Source: Kitasatospora viridis (lineage in GTDB: Bacteria > Actinomycetota > Actinomycetes > Streptomycetales > Streptomycetaceae). From it: 64,000 bases of DNA. The stretch spans positions 2,007,501 through 2,071,500 of the forward strand of contig NZ_VIWT01000001.1 in assembly GCF_007829815.1 (NCBI RefSeq), given 5' to 3'. The translations under genes were made by a program, and so were the position numbers. The stretch's first letter is position 1. Each line of letters starts with the position of its first letter. Below the pieces are notes generated by a model. That model did not search any database and was not told the origin of the DNA. It saw only the letters and a list, made by a program, of their open reading frames with translations. Positions 47,342 through 56,037 of the stretch are shown here, in pieces.

Positions 47342-49468
47342 TCAGGGCGCGGTCGACCAGGTGTTGCTGGCCCACAGCGCACCGCCGGCGCTGGAGCTGC
47401 CGCCCTGCTTGTAGACCACCAGGTTGCCGTCGTCCTGCATGATCGCGTAGGCGCCGGGGTTGCCCCAGGTGGCGGTGTTCCAGATCGCGCCGCCGGTGCT
47501 CGGCCCGCCGCCCTGCTGGTAGGCCACCAGGTTGCCGTCGGTCTGCATGGTCAGGTAGGCGCCGTTGGCGGAGCCGGTGCCGGTCTGCCAGATCAGCGCG
47601 CCGTCGCGGGTGCGGTACATCGCCAGGTTGCCGTTCGGGTTCATCACCAGTCGGGTCAGCGCGCCCTGGGTCCAGGTGCCCGAGCTCAGGCCGCCGCCGG
47701 CGTTCATGGTGGCCGAGCGGGCGTAGGTGGCGGTGTGCCAGACCGGCGTGCCGGAGGCCTGGCGGACGACCACGTTGCCGTCGTCCTGCACCGTGAGCGA
47801 GTTGCCGGGCTGGCCGTTCGTCCCGCTGCCCCACAGCGGCGGTCCGGCGGCCGTGTAGACCACCAGGTTGCCGTCGCGCTGCATCACCGCGTAGGCACCG
47901 GAGTTGCCCTGGGTGTTGGTGTGCCAGATCCACTGGCTGTGACCGCCGCCGGTGAGCACCGAGACGGTCAGGTCGCCGTTGCCGCCCATCCCGAACAGGG
48001 CGGTCGAGCTGCTCAGGGTCCCGCCGGCCTCCAGCATCTGGCCGGGGGCCATCCAGGTGCCGGTGGCGGTGGTGGCGACGGTCTCCGCGTCGCCGTCGAT
48101 GTTCATGCTCACCCCGCCCCAGCTCTGGGTCCCGTTGCCCCACTGGTGCACCCGGCGGGCGGCCGGCCACAGCCCGGTCGGGATTCCGGTGCCGGCGTCC
48201 GAGGTGTCGTGGTAGGAGTTCCAGGCCGCCGACCAGACCACGTCGGGGCGCGGGAAGGAGCTGTCGTTGTAGTGCGCCGCCAGGTCGGCCAACCCGCTGT
48301 ACGGGCCGGAGTAGACGCCGGCCCGGAAGCCGGCGCTCTTCACGGCGGAGATCCAGCCGTTCAGGTAGGCCAGCACCCGGTCGCTGTAACCGGGCTGGCT
48401 CCGGTCGTAGTTCTCCAGGTCGTCGTAGACCACCGCGCCCTGCTGGAAGCCGAGCGCGCCGGCCTTGGCCACCGCGTCCTGGCCCTCGGTGGTGCCCTGC
48501 TGAGTGGCCGTCGGCAGATCGGCGGCGATCGGCGGTCCGTCCTTGGAGAGCACCTGGTGGCCGACGTAGATCGGCAGGAAGGACCAGCCCTCCTGGGCCC
48601 GGCTGCTCACCCAGCCGGCGTCCGGGGTACCGGTCGGGCACGCCTGGGCCGGGCCGCCGATGTAGATGCCGACGGACCGGTAGGGGGAGTTCGCCATCCA
48701 GGCCTGCATCTGGCCGGCCGACGGCGCGGCGCAAGCGTCGAAGCCCTGGGTGTAGTCGTCGGTGGCCGGTATCACCGTGGTGGCGGCCGCCGTCACCGCC
48801 GTGGTCCGCACGGCCGGCGCGGCGCCGGCGGTCTGCGGGGTCGTGGCCGGCGTCCCGGTCGGCTGCGGCGTCCCGGTCGTGGCCGGCGTCCCGGCGGTGG
48901 TCGGCGTCCCGGTCGGCTGCGGCGTCCCGGTCGGCGCGGCAGCAGCGGTCCGCGGGGTCGTGCTCGGCTGCGCGGCGGGGGTCGGGGTGCCGGTGGTGGC
49001 CGCCGCCAGGATGCCGTTCAGCTGGTCCGGCGAGTCCGGGTAACCGGCCGTCAACTGCAACCCGGTGCCGCGCAGCTGGACCGCGATCCAGTGGTCGACC
49101 GCTCCTGCGGCGAGCACCTTCGCGGGCAGCGGAGCCCCCGGGTCCACCACCGGAGCGGCGGGCCGGGAGGGCGTCGGGGCGGGCACCGGCTGGATCAGCA
49201 CGGCGTCGGTCCGGCCGGACAGGTGCGCCGGGCAGTCCTGTTCGGCCCCCGGGGTGCCGAGGTAGACCGCGTGACGGTCGAACCGCACGCAGGTGTGCGG
49301 GTTCTGGGACAGGTCGACGACCTGCCAGTCGGCCGGAACCGTCAGGTGGTAGCCGTGGTAGTCGACGGCTTGGGTGCCACCGGCCGCCATGGCCGGTGGA
49401 GCAGCGAGCGACATGCCCGCTGTGGCAAGGAGGAGGGCAACCGCGCTGCCCGCCAGGCGTTGTGGCAT
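47342..49468 (-). CDS. Secreted DUF1906 glycosidase-like protein with bulb-type lectin repeats
   Basis: 708 residues from ATG 49468. The signal peptide covers about 1-29 (RLAGSAVALLLATAGMSLA). An N-terminal beta domain and a Thr/Pro linker built from GTPQPT repeats lie at about 155-220. The DUF1906 (Rv2525c-like) TIM barrel covers about 230-450: GFDACAAPSAGQMQAW, YIGG, then VVYDDLENYD (acidic pair) and VHQWG. The C-terminal bulb lectin has five Q/N-x-D-G-N-x-x-x-Y-type motifs: MQRDGNLVVY, VQDDGNVVV, MNPNGNLAMY, MQTDGNLVAY, MQDDGNLVVY. It should bind mannose-type glycans outside the cell; hydrolysis of cell-wall glycan is possible. Confidence 0.88.
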   Translation of the reverse strand: MPQRLAGSAVALLLATAGMSLAAPPAMAAGGTQAVDYHGYHLTVPADWQVVDLSQNPHTCVRFDRHAVYLGTPGAEQDCPAHLSGRTDAVLIQPVPAPTPSRPAAPVVDPGAPLPAKVLAAGAVDHWIAVQLRGTGLQLTAGYPDSPDQLNGILAAATTGTPTPAAQPSTTPRTAAAAPTGTPQPTGTPTTAGTPATTGTPQPTGTPATTPQTAGAAPAVRTTAVTAAATTVIPATDDYTQGFDACAAPSAGQMQAWMANSPYRSVGIYIGGPAQACPTGTPDAGWVSSRAQEGWSFLPIYVGHQVLSKDGPPIAADLPTATQQGTTEGQDAVAKAGALGFQQGAVVYDDLENYDRSQPGYSDRVLAYLNGWISAVKSAGFRAGVYSGPYSGLADLAAHYNDSSFPRPDVVWSAAWNSYHDTSDAGTGIPTGLWPAARRVHQWGNGTQSWGGVSMNIDGDAETVATTATGTWMAPGQMLEAGGTLSSSTALFGMGGNGDLTVSVLTGGGHSQWIWHTNTQGNSGAYAVMQRDGNLVVYTAAGPPLWGSGTNGQPGNSLTVQDDGNVVVRQASGTPVWHTATYARSATMNAGGGLSSGTWTQGALTRLVMNPNGNLAMYRTRDGALIWQTGTGSANGAYLTMQTDGNLVAYQQGGGPSTGGAIWNTATWGNPGAYAIMQDDGNLVVYKQGGSSSAGGALWASNTWSTAP

Positions 49469-49572
49469 CAGTGGGAATCCGCTCCTTCGTTCGCAGGCGG
49501 TGGTGATCGGCCACGCGCGGATGCGGACGATAGCAGGCACCCCGGACGGTCCCGAGCACCACTGTCGCCGAA

Positions 49573-49602
49573 GCGCCGCGACCCCGTCCGGGGCCGCGGC
49601 GC
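49573..49602 (-). terminator. Terminator hairpin of the deformylase gene
   Basis: 8-bp outer arms GCGCCGCG/CGCGGCGC (49573-49580, 49595-49602) and 4-bp inner arms CCCC/GGGG, with one mismatch and a GTCC loop, 20 bp after the def stop. Confidence 0.65.
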
Positions 49603-49621
49603 GCTCGGAGCGGACGGTCCG

Positions 49622-50263
49622 TCAGTCGTTCGGCACCGTGGCGTACTTCGGGGTGCCCTCGGCCATCTGCCGCAGGGCGTCCTTGCGGTCCCGCTTGGAG
49701 AGCCGGTCGATGTAGAGGTAACCGTTCAGGTGGTCGGTCTCGTGCTGCAGGCAGCGGGCGAAGAAGCCGGTGCCCTCGACCCGGATCTCGTTGCCGTCCT
49801 TGTCCTGGCCGGTGACCGCCGCGTACTCGGGGCGGGCCAGCTCGGCGTAGGCGGTCGGCACCGAGAGGCAGCCCTCGTTGCCGTCGTCCAGGGTGCGCCG
49901 GTCCACCGGCAGCTCCTCCAGCACCGGGTTGATCACGTGGCCGATGTGCCGCACGTTCCGGTCGTCCGGGCAGTCGTAGACGAACACCTTGGCGTCCACG
50001 CCGATCTGGTTGGCCGCCAGGCCGACGCCCTCGGCCGCGTACATCGACTGGAACATGTCGTCGATCAGCGCCGAGAGCTGCTCGTCGAACTCGGTGACCT
50101 GCCGGCACTCGCGGTGCAGCACGGGGTTGCCGACCACGGTGATCGGGCGCGCGGTGCCCTTGGAGAGGTCGGGCTCCGCTCCGATCACCTCGACCGGACC
50201 GGTCGGCTCCTCGTGCTCGTGGCCCTCGTGCTCGTGGGCGTTCTCGTCGTGCTGCTCGGCCAT
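49622..50263 (-). CDS. def: Peptide deformylase
   Basis: 213 residues. All three metal-site motifs are present: [15 protein letters not shown], and QHETDHLNG (HExDH with the two His ligands, the Cys coming from EGCLS). It removes the N-formyl group from nascent proteins. The first about 25 residues are unusual for the family: [18 protein letters not shown] is a His/Glu-rich run that could bind zinc, nickel or iron. The start ATG has CAGGAGCGG upstream. Confidence 0.95.
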   Translation of the reverse strand: MAEQHDENAHEHEGHEHEEPTGPVEVIGAEPDLSKGTARPITVVGNPVLHRECRQVTEFDEQLSALIDDMFQSMYAAEGVGLAANQIGVDAKVFVYDCPDDRNVRHIGHVINPVLEELPVDRRTLDDGNEGCLSVPTAYAELARPEYAAVTGQDKDGNEIRVEGTGFFARCLQHETDHLNGYLYIDRLSKRDRKDALRQMAEGTPKYATVPND

Positions 50264-50322
50264 CTGTCCGCTCCTGTGATGCTGCTGGGTAACCCTGCAA
50301 GCCTACGGGCCGCGGGGGCGAC

Positions 50323-51312
50323 TCAGCAGACCTCCTCCACGTCCCGGTACGCCCGGGTGGTCGGCGCGGCGGCGACCCAGCGGTCCAGCAGCAGCCGGAC
50401 CAGCCCGGCGGGCGCGGCGATCCCGCACTCCCGCTCGGCCAACCAGCCGCCGGTGCCGCTGCCCTGGCTCAGGTGGCTCAGGTGGCCGGGGTGCGCGGCG
50501 TCCCCGTCGTCGTGCGGGTCGTGGTGCGCGGTGTGGCCGTCGTCGGCGGCCATCCGGCTCTCCGAGCAGGCCCGGCAGAGCAGCCGCACCGAGGAGGTCC
50601 AGTCCTCGGCGGCGTAGCCGGCCTCGGCCACCAGCCGCTCCAGCGCGTCCCGGTCGGCCTCGGTGGCGGCCTGCAGCAGCACCACGTAGGTCGGCACGGG
50701 GGACGGCGCCCAGAGCTCGATCTCGTCGAAGACCGGGTAGGCGGTGCCGTTCGCCACCCGCTCGCCGTGCGGGGCGCCGTCGTGCAGCACCACCTCGCCC
50801 CAGCGGCGGCCGGAGGAGGGCAGCGGGATGGAGAGCACCTCGACCCGGGCCGGGTCGAGCCGGCGGCCCCAGACCACCTCGGACTCGCCCTCCGGGGAGA
50901 GCCGCACCGGCGTGGTGCCCAGCTCCAGCCGGACCGGGCCCTCCACCGCGCCGCCCGCCCCGCCGGGCAGCTTCAGCCCGTAGGCCTGCCAGGCCCGCCG
51001 GGCCAGCGGCCAGTCCTGCAGCGCGGTGGCGGTGATGCCCAGGTTCCACCAGTCCGGCGCGCCCTGGTCGCGGTCGAGCAGCGCGACGGCGCGCAGGCCG
51101 GCCACCCGGGCCTGCTCCCAGTCCCGGCGGAACTTGTGCAGCAGGGCCAGGTTGAACCAGGAGTCGGAGAGCCAGGGCTCCAGGTCGGCGGCCATCACCA
51201 GCAGGGCGCCGGCGTCCTCGTAGCGCCCGTCGCCGATCAGCGTGAAGGCCCGGTCGGTCGTCTGCCGCCAGGTGGCGGACGGCCGGTGCCGTGCCCGGTG
51301 GAAGATCTTCAC
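50323..51312 (-). CDS. TPR-type protein of unknown function
   Basis: 329 residues from GTG 51312. Residues 10-130 form tetratricopeptide-like helices (ATWRQTTDRAFTLIGDGRYEDAGALL, WFNLALLHKFRRDWEQA, WWNLGITATALQDWPLARRAW). The second half is a beta-rich domain (VRLELGTTPVRLSPEGESEVVWGRRLDP, GERVANGTAYPVFDEIELW). Near the C-terminus a CRAC pair and a HTAHHDPHDDGDAAHPGHLS run could bind metal. Conserved in Streptomyces near sigR by memory; no function known. The 214 bp upstream hold nothing recognisable except its promoter. Confidence 0.8.
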   Translation of the reverse strand: MKIFHRARHRPSATWRQTTDRAFTLIGDGRYEDAGALLVMAADLEPWLSDSWFNLALLHKFRRDWEQARVAGLRAVALLDRDQGAPDWWNLGITATALQDWPLARRAWQAYGLKLPGGAGGAVEGPVRLELGTTPVRLSPEGESEVVWGRRLDPARVEVLSIPLPSSGRRWGEVVLHDGAPHGERVANGTAYPVFDEIELWAPSPVPTYVVLLQAATEADRDALERLVAEAGYAAEDWTSSVRLLCRACSESRMAADDGHTAHHDPHDDGDAAHPGHLSHLSQGSGTGGWLAERECGIAAPAGLVRLLLDRWVAAAPTTRAYRDVEEVC

Positions 51313-51526
51313 GTTGCCCTGCCGCCCGTCCGCTCGGTCCGCTGAGTCCTACTGGTTCCTGGTATGTCCGGTGAGCCGCGCCATTGCCCTGCCACGCAGT
51401 GGCCGGAGCCGGGGCCGGCCGATCCCCGGTTCGGTAGTTCCACGCTATGACCGCATCCAACCACGGCGATGGCGGGGTGCGCTCACCTCGCGGTGTCACC
51501 GGTGCGGGCTGGAGCGTACCGGGCGC

Positions 51527-52966
51527 TCATCCGCTCGCGGCGCGTGCCACCGTGCACGGTCCCAGGCCGGCCGCCCGCAGCCGCTCCAGCGCGGCCACCA
51601 CCACCGGGTCGTAGCTCAGTCCGCTGCGGGCCCGCAGCTCGCGCAGCGCGGCGGCGCCGTCGGCGGCCGGGCCGACCAGGTCCTCGTGGGCGTTGGCCAC
51701 CCGGATGATCCGGGCGGCCAGCGGCAGGCTCCGGTCGGCCCGGCCGTCGGGGCCGGTCAGCGGGTCGGCCGAGCGGGCCACCTGCTCGGCGACCGGCGCC
51801 GGCACGCCGGTGCAGCGGATCACCTCGCTGCCCAGCCGGGCGATCCGCTGCTGCTCGGCCTCGGGCAGCAGCGCGGTGGCCCCGGCCGGCACCGGCTCGA
51901 CCAGCGAGAGCTGGCCGATGTCGTGCATCAGCGCCGCGTACTCCAGCAGCGCCAGCTCCTGGACGCCCAGGCCGAGTTCCCGGCCGAGCGCGCAGGCGGT
52001 GTCGGCCACCCGGCGGGCGTGGCCGGGCGCGGTGTAGCCGGCCACCTCGGTGGCCCGGGCCAGGGTGGCGATGGTCTGCCCGTAGGTGGCGCGGACGGCG
52101 GCGGCCCGGCGGAACGAGGTCTGGGCGAGCAGCAGCGGCACGCAGAACACCGGCAGCGCCCACAGGCCCACCTCGCCGGCCGCCAGGCTGATCAGCATCC
52201 CGGTGGCGGCGATCGCCGAGCCGATCCCGGGCAGCGCGCGCAACTGCTCCTCCAGGGCGGCTCCGAACCGGCCGCCGGGCTGCTGGAGTGCGGCCAGCAC
52301 CGCGTCGGCCAGCCCGGCCAGCGCGGCCACGGCGACCAGGAAGGCGCCGTAGGCCGGCCCGGCCAGCGGCAGCCGGTCCAGCGCGCCGCTGGTGTAGAGG
52401 GGCTGGAACAGGGTGGCGGCGAAGCCGACCGCGAGCAGCCGGCGGGCCGCCCCGTCCGCCCAGCCGCCGGCCAGCCGGCCGGCCATCCAGGGCAGCAACC
52501 GGGCGCGCCGGGCCCGGGGTTCGCGCACCGGGTGGGCCGGGCGCCCCCGCCCGGCGGCGTGCCGCGGCCGGGGCACCGAGACCCGCCGGGCCTCGCCCCG
52601 CCGGGCCGCCCGCACCGCGAGGCGCAGCCCCGCGCCGAGCACCGTGCCGGTGCCGGCCACGGCCACCACCTGCAGCACCCCGTGGCTGGTCGGCAGCCCG
52701 TGCAGCGGCCCGAGCAGCGCGTACGCCAGCCCGGCGGCGGCGCCCAGCGGGGCGTGCCCGCGCTCGCCGGGCAGGCCGAACCGGACCGCCTCGCCGACCG
52801 TGACCATCACCGCGAAGCAGAGCGCGACCTGGGGCTCGCTCAGTCCCCGGGCGAGCAGCCAGGCGCCGCTCGCGGCGAGCAGCAGCAGCGCCGCGGCCCG
52901 GACCAGCGAGGCCCCGGTGGCGGGTGCTCCGGCCGGCGCGGCCAGTTGCCTGGCCGCGCCGCTCAC
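51527..52966 (-). CDS. Membrane protein with C-terminal HD domain (second of pair)
   Basis: 479 residues from GTG 52966, which overlaps the preceding gene's TGA (GTGA), so translation is coupled. About seven to eight hydrophobic segments fill residues 1-290, with a basic loop (RRGEARRVSVPRPRHAAGRGR). The HD phosphohydrolase part (about 300-479) has GHARRVADTACALG (first His), EYAALMHDIGQLSLVEP (HD) and later RIIRVANAHEDLV. The GYP signature is absent and HHE is replaced. It may have reduced or altered activity compared with its upstream partner. Confidence 0.82.
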   Translation of the reverse strand: MSGAARQLAAPAGAPATGASLVRAAALLLLAASGAWLLARGLSEPQVALCFAVMVTVGEAVRFGLPGERGHAPLGAAAGLAYALLGPLHGLPTSHGVLQVVAVAGTGTVLGAGLRLAVRAARRGEARRVSVPRPRHAAGRGRPAHPVREPRARRARLLPWMAGRLAGGWADGAARRLLAVGFAATLFQPLYTSGALDRLPLAGPAYGAFLVAVAALAGLADAVLAALQQPGGRFGAALEEQLRALPGIGSAIAATGMLISLAAGEVGLWALPVFCVPLLLAQTSFRRAAAVRATYGQTIATLARATEVAGYTAPGHARRVADTACALGRELGLGVQELALLEYAALMHDIGQLSLVEPVPAGATALLPEAEQQRIARLGSEVIRCTGVPAPVAEQVARSADPLTGPDGRADRSLPLAARIIRVANAHEDLVGPAADGAAALRELRARSGLSYDPVVVAALERLRAAGLGPCTVARAASG

Positions 52967-54549
52967 CGGGCGCCCCGGGCGGGCTCCGGCACGCCGAGCG
53001 GGATGTCGGGCACCGCCGCGTCCTGCTGCTCCGGCCCGGGCAGCACCGGCTGCCAGCCGTGCCGGTCCACGGCGACGACCAGCGCCTCCACCATCGCCGG
53101 GTCGAACTGGCTGCCGGCGCACCGGCGCAGTTCGGCCACCGCCTCGCCGACCGGGCGGCCGCGCCGGTAGGAGCGGGTGGAGGTCATCGAGTCGAAGGCG
53201 TCGGCGACCGCGATGATCCGGGCGAACTCCGGGATCCGCTCGCCGGCCAGGCCGTGCGGGTAGCCCCGGCCGTCCATCCGCTCGTGGTGGTGCAGGATGC
53301 CGGCGTGCGCCTCGCCGAGGAAGTCGATGCCGCGCACCAGCTCGTGCCCGTACTCGGGGTGCACCTCGACGGCCCGGCGCTCGGCCTCGGTCAGGGGACC
53401 GTTTCTGCGCAGCAGTTCGGTGGCCACCCCGAGCTTGCCCACGTCGTGCAGGGTGCCGGCGAAGTGCAGGGTGCGCAGCCGCTCGCCCGCGATGCCGAGC
53501 TGGCCGGCGATCAGCACCGAGGCCCGGCCGACCCGTTCGCTGTGCCCGCGGGTGTAGGAGTCCTTCAGCTCGACGGCCTGCACGAGTGCCTCCACGGTGG
53601 CCCGGTGGGCCGCCCGCTCCCGGTGGCCCTGGGCCATCACCCAGGCCGAGATGGAGAGCGGCAGCAGCGCCAGCACGGCCGCGAAGGCGCCGTACGGCCC
53701 TTGCCAGAGCACCGCCATCAGCAGGCCGCCGAGCGCGTGCAGCACCGCCGCCGGCCCGGGCAGCGCGGCCAGCACCCGGCTCGGCAGCCGGGCGCAGCAG
53801 GCCGCGGGCGGCTCGGTGAGCAGCCGGATGCCGGCCACCAGCACGCCGTTGACCAGGCAGAACGCCAGCACGGCGGCGAACGCCGGGAGCAGTTCGGCCG
53901 GGTAGCGGGCGCCGAGCAGCAGCCGGGGGCCGGCGAGCGCGCGGAAGACGGCCGAGGCGGTCCAGGCGGCGAGGGCGAACTGGGCGGCGTTGAACGCCCG
54001 GCGCAGCCGGTCGGCCTCCGCCCCGGTCACCGCGGCGGGCAGCGCGACCAGCGCGGCGGCGGCGGGTGGCAGCATCAGCACGCCGGCGAAGAGCACCGGC
54101 AGGAAGCTGCCGGGGCCGCTGGGGAGTTGGTCGGCCCGCAGCGCGGGCCGGCCGCCGCGGCGCAGCGCGTCGCGCAGCCGCCGGGCGGCCCGCAGGCACG
54201 GGGTGGGCAGGCCCTGGGCGAGCGATTCCCAGCAGGCGTGCAGGAAGGCGAGCAGCGCGACCCTGGGCCAGTCCACCGCGCCGGCCCAGTCGAGCCGTCC
54301 CGGCAGCAGCGCGCAGCCGGCGCCGACCAGCACCAGCAGCAGGTAGCCGCGGGCCGGCCCGCCCAGCGGTGCCGGGGTCCGTTCCGGGGCCGCGGTCGAT
54401 CCTGCGGACGTGCGGCCCCCGCGGTCGTCAGCGATGTCGGCCTCCCCACCTCGCCTGGCTCGTCTGGCTCGTTTGAGGAGGATAGGCCGCGGGCGGCGCC
54501 GTACGGCCCGGCATGCCGCGTTACCCGGCCCCACACCGCCCACACTCAC
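52963..54549 (-). CDS. Membrane HD-GYP domain protein (first of pair)
   Basis: 528 residues if GTG 54549 is used; the start is uncertain because the first about 45 residues are basic and unconvincing, with no clear ribosome site. Hydrophobic helices run from about 68 to 320. The HD-GYP part (about 330-500) is nearly canonical: YTRGHSERVGRASVLIAG, LHFAGTLHDVGKLGVATELL, VEVHPEYGHEL, ILHHHERMDGRGYPHGLAG and ADAFDSMTS. HD-GYP enzymes hydrolyse cyclic di-GMP. In actinobacteria this membrane version is widespread but not well studied. Confidence 0.82.
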   Translation of the reverse strand: MSVGGVGPGNAACRAVRRRPRPILLKRARRARRGGEADIADDRGGRTSAGSTAAPERTPAPLGGPARGYLLLVLVGAGCALLPGRLDWAGAVDWPRVALLAFLHACWESLAQGLPTPCLRAARRLRDALRRGGRPALRADQLPSGPGSFLPVLFAGVLMLPPAAAALVALPAAVTGAEADRLRRAFNAAQFALAAWTASAVFRALAGPRLLLGARYPAELLPAFAAVLAFCLVNGVLVAGIRLLTEPPAACCARLPSRVLAALPGPAAVLHALGGLLMAVLWQGPYGAFAAVLALLPLSISAWVMAQGHRERAAHRATVEALVQAVELKDSYTRGHSERVGRASVLIAGQLGIAGERLRTLHFAGTLHDVGKLGVATELLRRNGPLTEAERRAVEVHPEYGHELVRGIDFLGEAHAGILHHHERMDGRGYPHGLAGERIPEFARIIAVADAFDSMTSTRSYRRGRPVGEAVAELRRCAGSQFDPAMVEALVVAVDRHGWQPVLPGPEQQDAAVPDIPLGVPEPARGAR

Positions 54550-54631
54550 CCGATCGAGTGACTCAAGCGAACTGACGCACCATCACACGCCCGGCTCGCG
54601 GCCGGACGGAGCAACCGCCCCCGGACAGCCG

Positions 54632-54667
54632 AACGGGGGCCCGGGAGCGAACTCCCGGGCCCCCGTT
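54632..54667 (-). terminator. Terminator of the sigR-rsrA operon
   Basis: Perfect 16-bp arms AACGGGGGCCCGGGAG (54632-54647) and complement (54652-54667) with a CGAA loop on the plus strand, 10 bp after the rsrA stop. It is one of the strongest hairpins in the window. Confidence 0.85.
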
Positions 54668-54677
54668 GGGGTCTGAC

Positions 54678-55037
54678 TCATTCGGCGGGCGCCGCCGTCA
54701 CCTGACCGGCCGTCAGCAGGCCGCCCTCGGTGTGCGCCCCGGAGGTCTGCTCGACCTCCACCACCGGCTCGCCGCTGCGCTGGCCGGCGCGGATGCTGTC
54801 GATCCGGGCCAGCACCTTGGACCGCAGGTCGGTCGGCGTGCTGTCGCACCCGCAGGACCGCTTGACCAGGGCCTTGATCGCCTGCTCCAGCCCGTACTTC
54901 TCCAGGCAGGGCGAGCACTCGTCGAAGTGCTCGCGCAGCTTGGCGCAGTCGCCCTCGGACATCTCGTTGTCGAGGAACTCGTAGAGGTGGTCGAGCACCT
55001 CGCGGCAGTCCGTCTCGTGCGGGCCTCCGCAGCTCAT
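54678..55037 (-). CDS. rsrA: Redox-sensing zinc anti-sigma factor RsrA
   Basis: 119 residues with the ZAS motif HFDECSPC. C11, H37, C41 and C44 fall at exactly the positions known for S. coelicolor RsrA, and C3 is also present. Reduced, zinc-bound RsrA holds SigR; disulfide stress forms a C11-C44-type bond and releases it. The C-terminal extension (about 85-119) is acidic. Its ATG overlaps the sigR stop (ATGA), giving matched synthesis of sigma and anti-sigma. Confidence 0.95.
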   Translation of the reverse strand: MSCGGPHETDCREVLDHLYEFLDNEMSEGDCAKLREHFDECSPCLEKYGLEQAIKALVKRSCGCDSTPTDLRSKVLARIDSIRAGQRSGEPVVEVEQTSGAHTEGGLLTAGQVTAAPAE

Positions 55038-55933
55038 GAGCCCGTGCCTTTCGCCTCGCGCCCGGCCCCGCTGCCCGCCGGGACGAGCCCGCGCTCCCGG
55101 GCGTAGTCCTCCAGCATGCCGCGCAACTGCCGGCGGCCCCGGTGCAGCCGGGACATCACCGTACCGATGGGGGTCCCCATGATGTCGGCGATCTCCTTGT
55201 ATGCAAAGCCCTCGACATCCGCGAGGTAGACCGCGATGCGGAACTCCTCCGGGATCGCCTGCAGGGCGTCCTTCACGTCGCTGTCCGGCAGGTGGTCGAG
55301 GGCCTGGGTCTCGGCCGAGCGCAGACCGGTCGACATGTGCGACTCGGCGCGGGCCAGCTGCCAGTCCTCGATCTCCTCGGCCGCGGTGCGCTGCGGCTCC
55401 CGCTGCTTCTTGCGGTACGAGTTGATGAAGGTGTTGGTCAGGATGCGGTACAGCCAGGCCTTGAGGTTGGTGCCCTCGCGGAACTGGTGGAAGGAGGCGT
55501 ACGCCTTGGCGAAGGCCTCCTGCAGCAGGTCCTCGGCATCGGCCGGGTTCCGGGTCATCCGGAGCGCCGCGGAGTACATCGGGTCCAGGAAGCCCAACGC
55601 GTCCCGCTCGAAGCGCGCCCGGCGGGCCTCCTCGGTCTCGTCGGAGGAGACCCGGTAGGTGTCCTCGCCGATCGCCTCGGCCAGCTCCTCGCCAGTCAGC
55701 TCCGACTCAGCCGGGAGCGCGGCCCCACCAGGGCCGACGTTCGGCTCGTCCTCGGTCGCAACGACCGGACCCACCTCCTCGCTACTGCGGGCACGACCGA
55801 CCGTCGGCCCGCCCGAGAGCGAGGATATCGGGCTCACGGACTTCTCGCCCGTGCCGACCCACTCCGACCAGGGGACGAAGACGCTCTCCGCGTTCCGCTC
55901 CTCGGGCCGCTCGGGGCACGCGATCGAACCCAT
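55034..55933 (-). CDS. sigR: ECF sigma factor SigR, with N-terminally extended form
   Basis: 299 residues from ATG 55933. Region 2 is [31 protein letters not shown] ... [24 protein letters not shown]; region 4 is [47 protein letters not shown]. coelicolor makes a stable short SigR and an unstable form extended by 55 residues from the sigma-R-dependent promoter. Here a GTG at 55774 (residue 54) would give a 246-residue short form, close to that arrangement. It directs thiol-oxidative stress genes. The long ATG is downstream of the sigma-R promoter at 55975-56000, as expected for the induced isoform. Confidence 0.93.
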   Translation of the reverse strand: MGSIACPERPEERNAESVFVPWSEWVGTGEKSVSPISSLSGGPTVGRARSSEEVGPVVATEDEPNVGPGGAALPAESELTGEELAEAIGEDTYRVSSDETEEARRARFERDALGFLDPMYSAALRMTRNPADAEDLLQEAFAKAYASFHQFREGTNLKAWLYRILTNTFINSYRKKQREPQRTAAEEIEDWQLARAESHMSTGLRSAETQALDHLPDSDVKDALQAIPEEFRIAVYLADVEGFAYKEIADIMGTPIGTVMSRLHRGRRQLRGMLEDYARERGLVPAGSGAGREAKGTGS

Positions 55934-55974
55934 GTGCGCTGCCTTTCGCCTGGCCTGCTGCTGACGAGGGGTTC

Positions 55975-56000
55975 AACCAAGCCGCGGGCCCCGGAATTCC
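55975..56000 (-). promoter_or_regulatory. Sigma-R-dependent promoter, GGAAT-N18-GTT
   Basis: On the minus strand GGAAT (55996-56000) and GTT (55975-55977) are separated by exactly 18 bases, a perfect match to the sigma-R consensus. The predicted transcription start is about 55966-55968, giving a short leader to the ATG at 55933. This is the autoregulatory promoter that amplifies SigR during disulfide stress. Confidence 0.88.
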
Positions 56001-56037
56001 CGGCCCTGCACGGATCCGCGCCGGGCGCCACCGGAAG

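Noticed and set aside
48840..48960. Tandem repeats resembling a CRISPR-like array
   Set aside because: They encode an in-frame Thr/Pro/Gly linker (GTPQPT units) in a secreted protein; no constant repeat-spacer pattern.
46158..50300. 1380-codon minus-strand frame across nrdB, the lectin gene and def
   Set aside because: Arg/Gly-rich shadow; three well-supported genes lie in other frames.
51313..51526. Possible small gene in the 214-bp gap between the HD protein stop and the TPR gene start
   Set aside because: No frame with a ribosome site and good codon bias; treated as promoter region.
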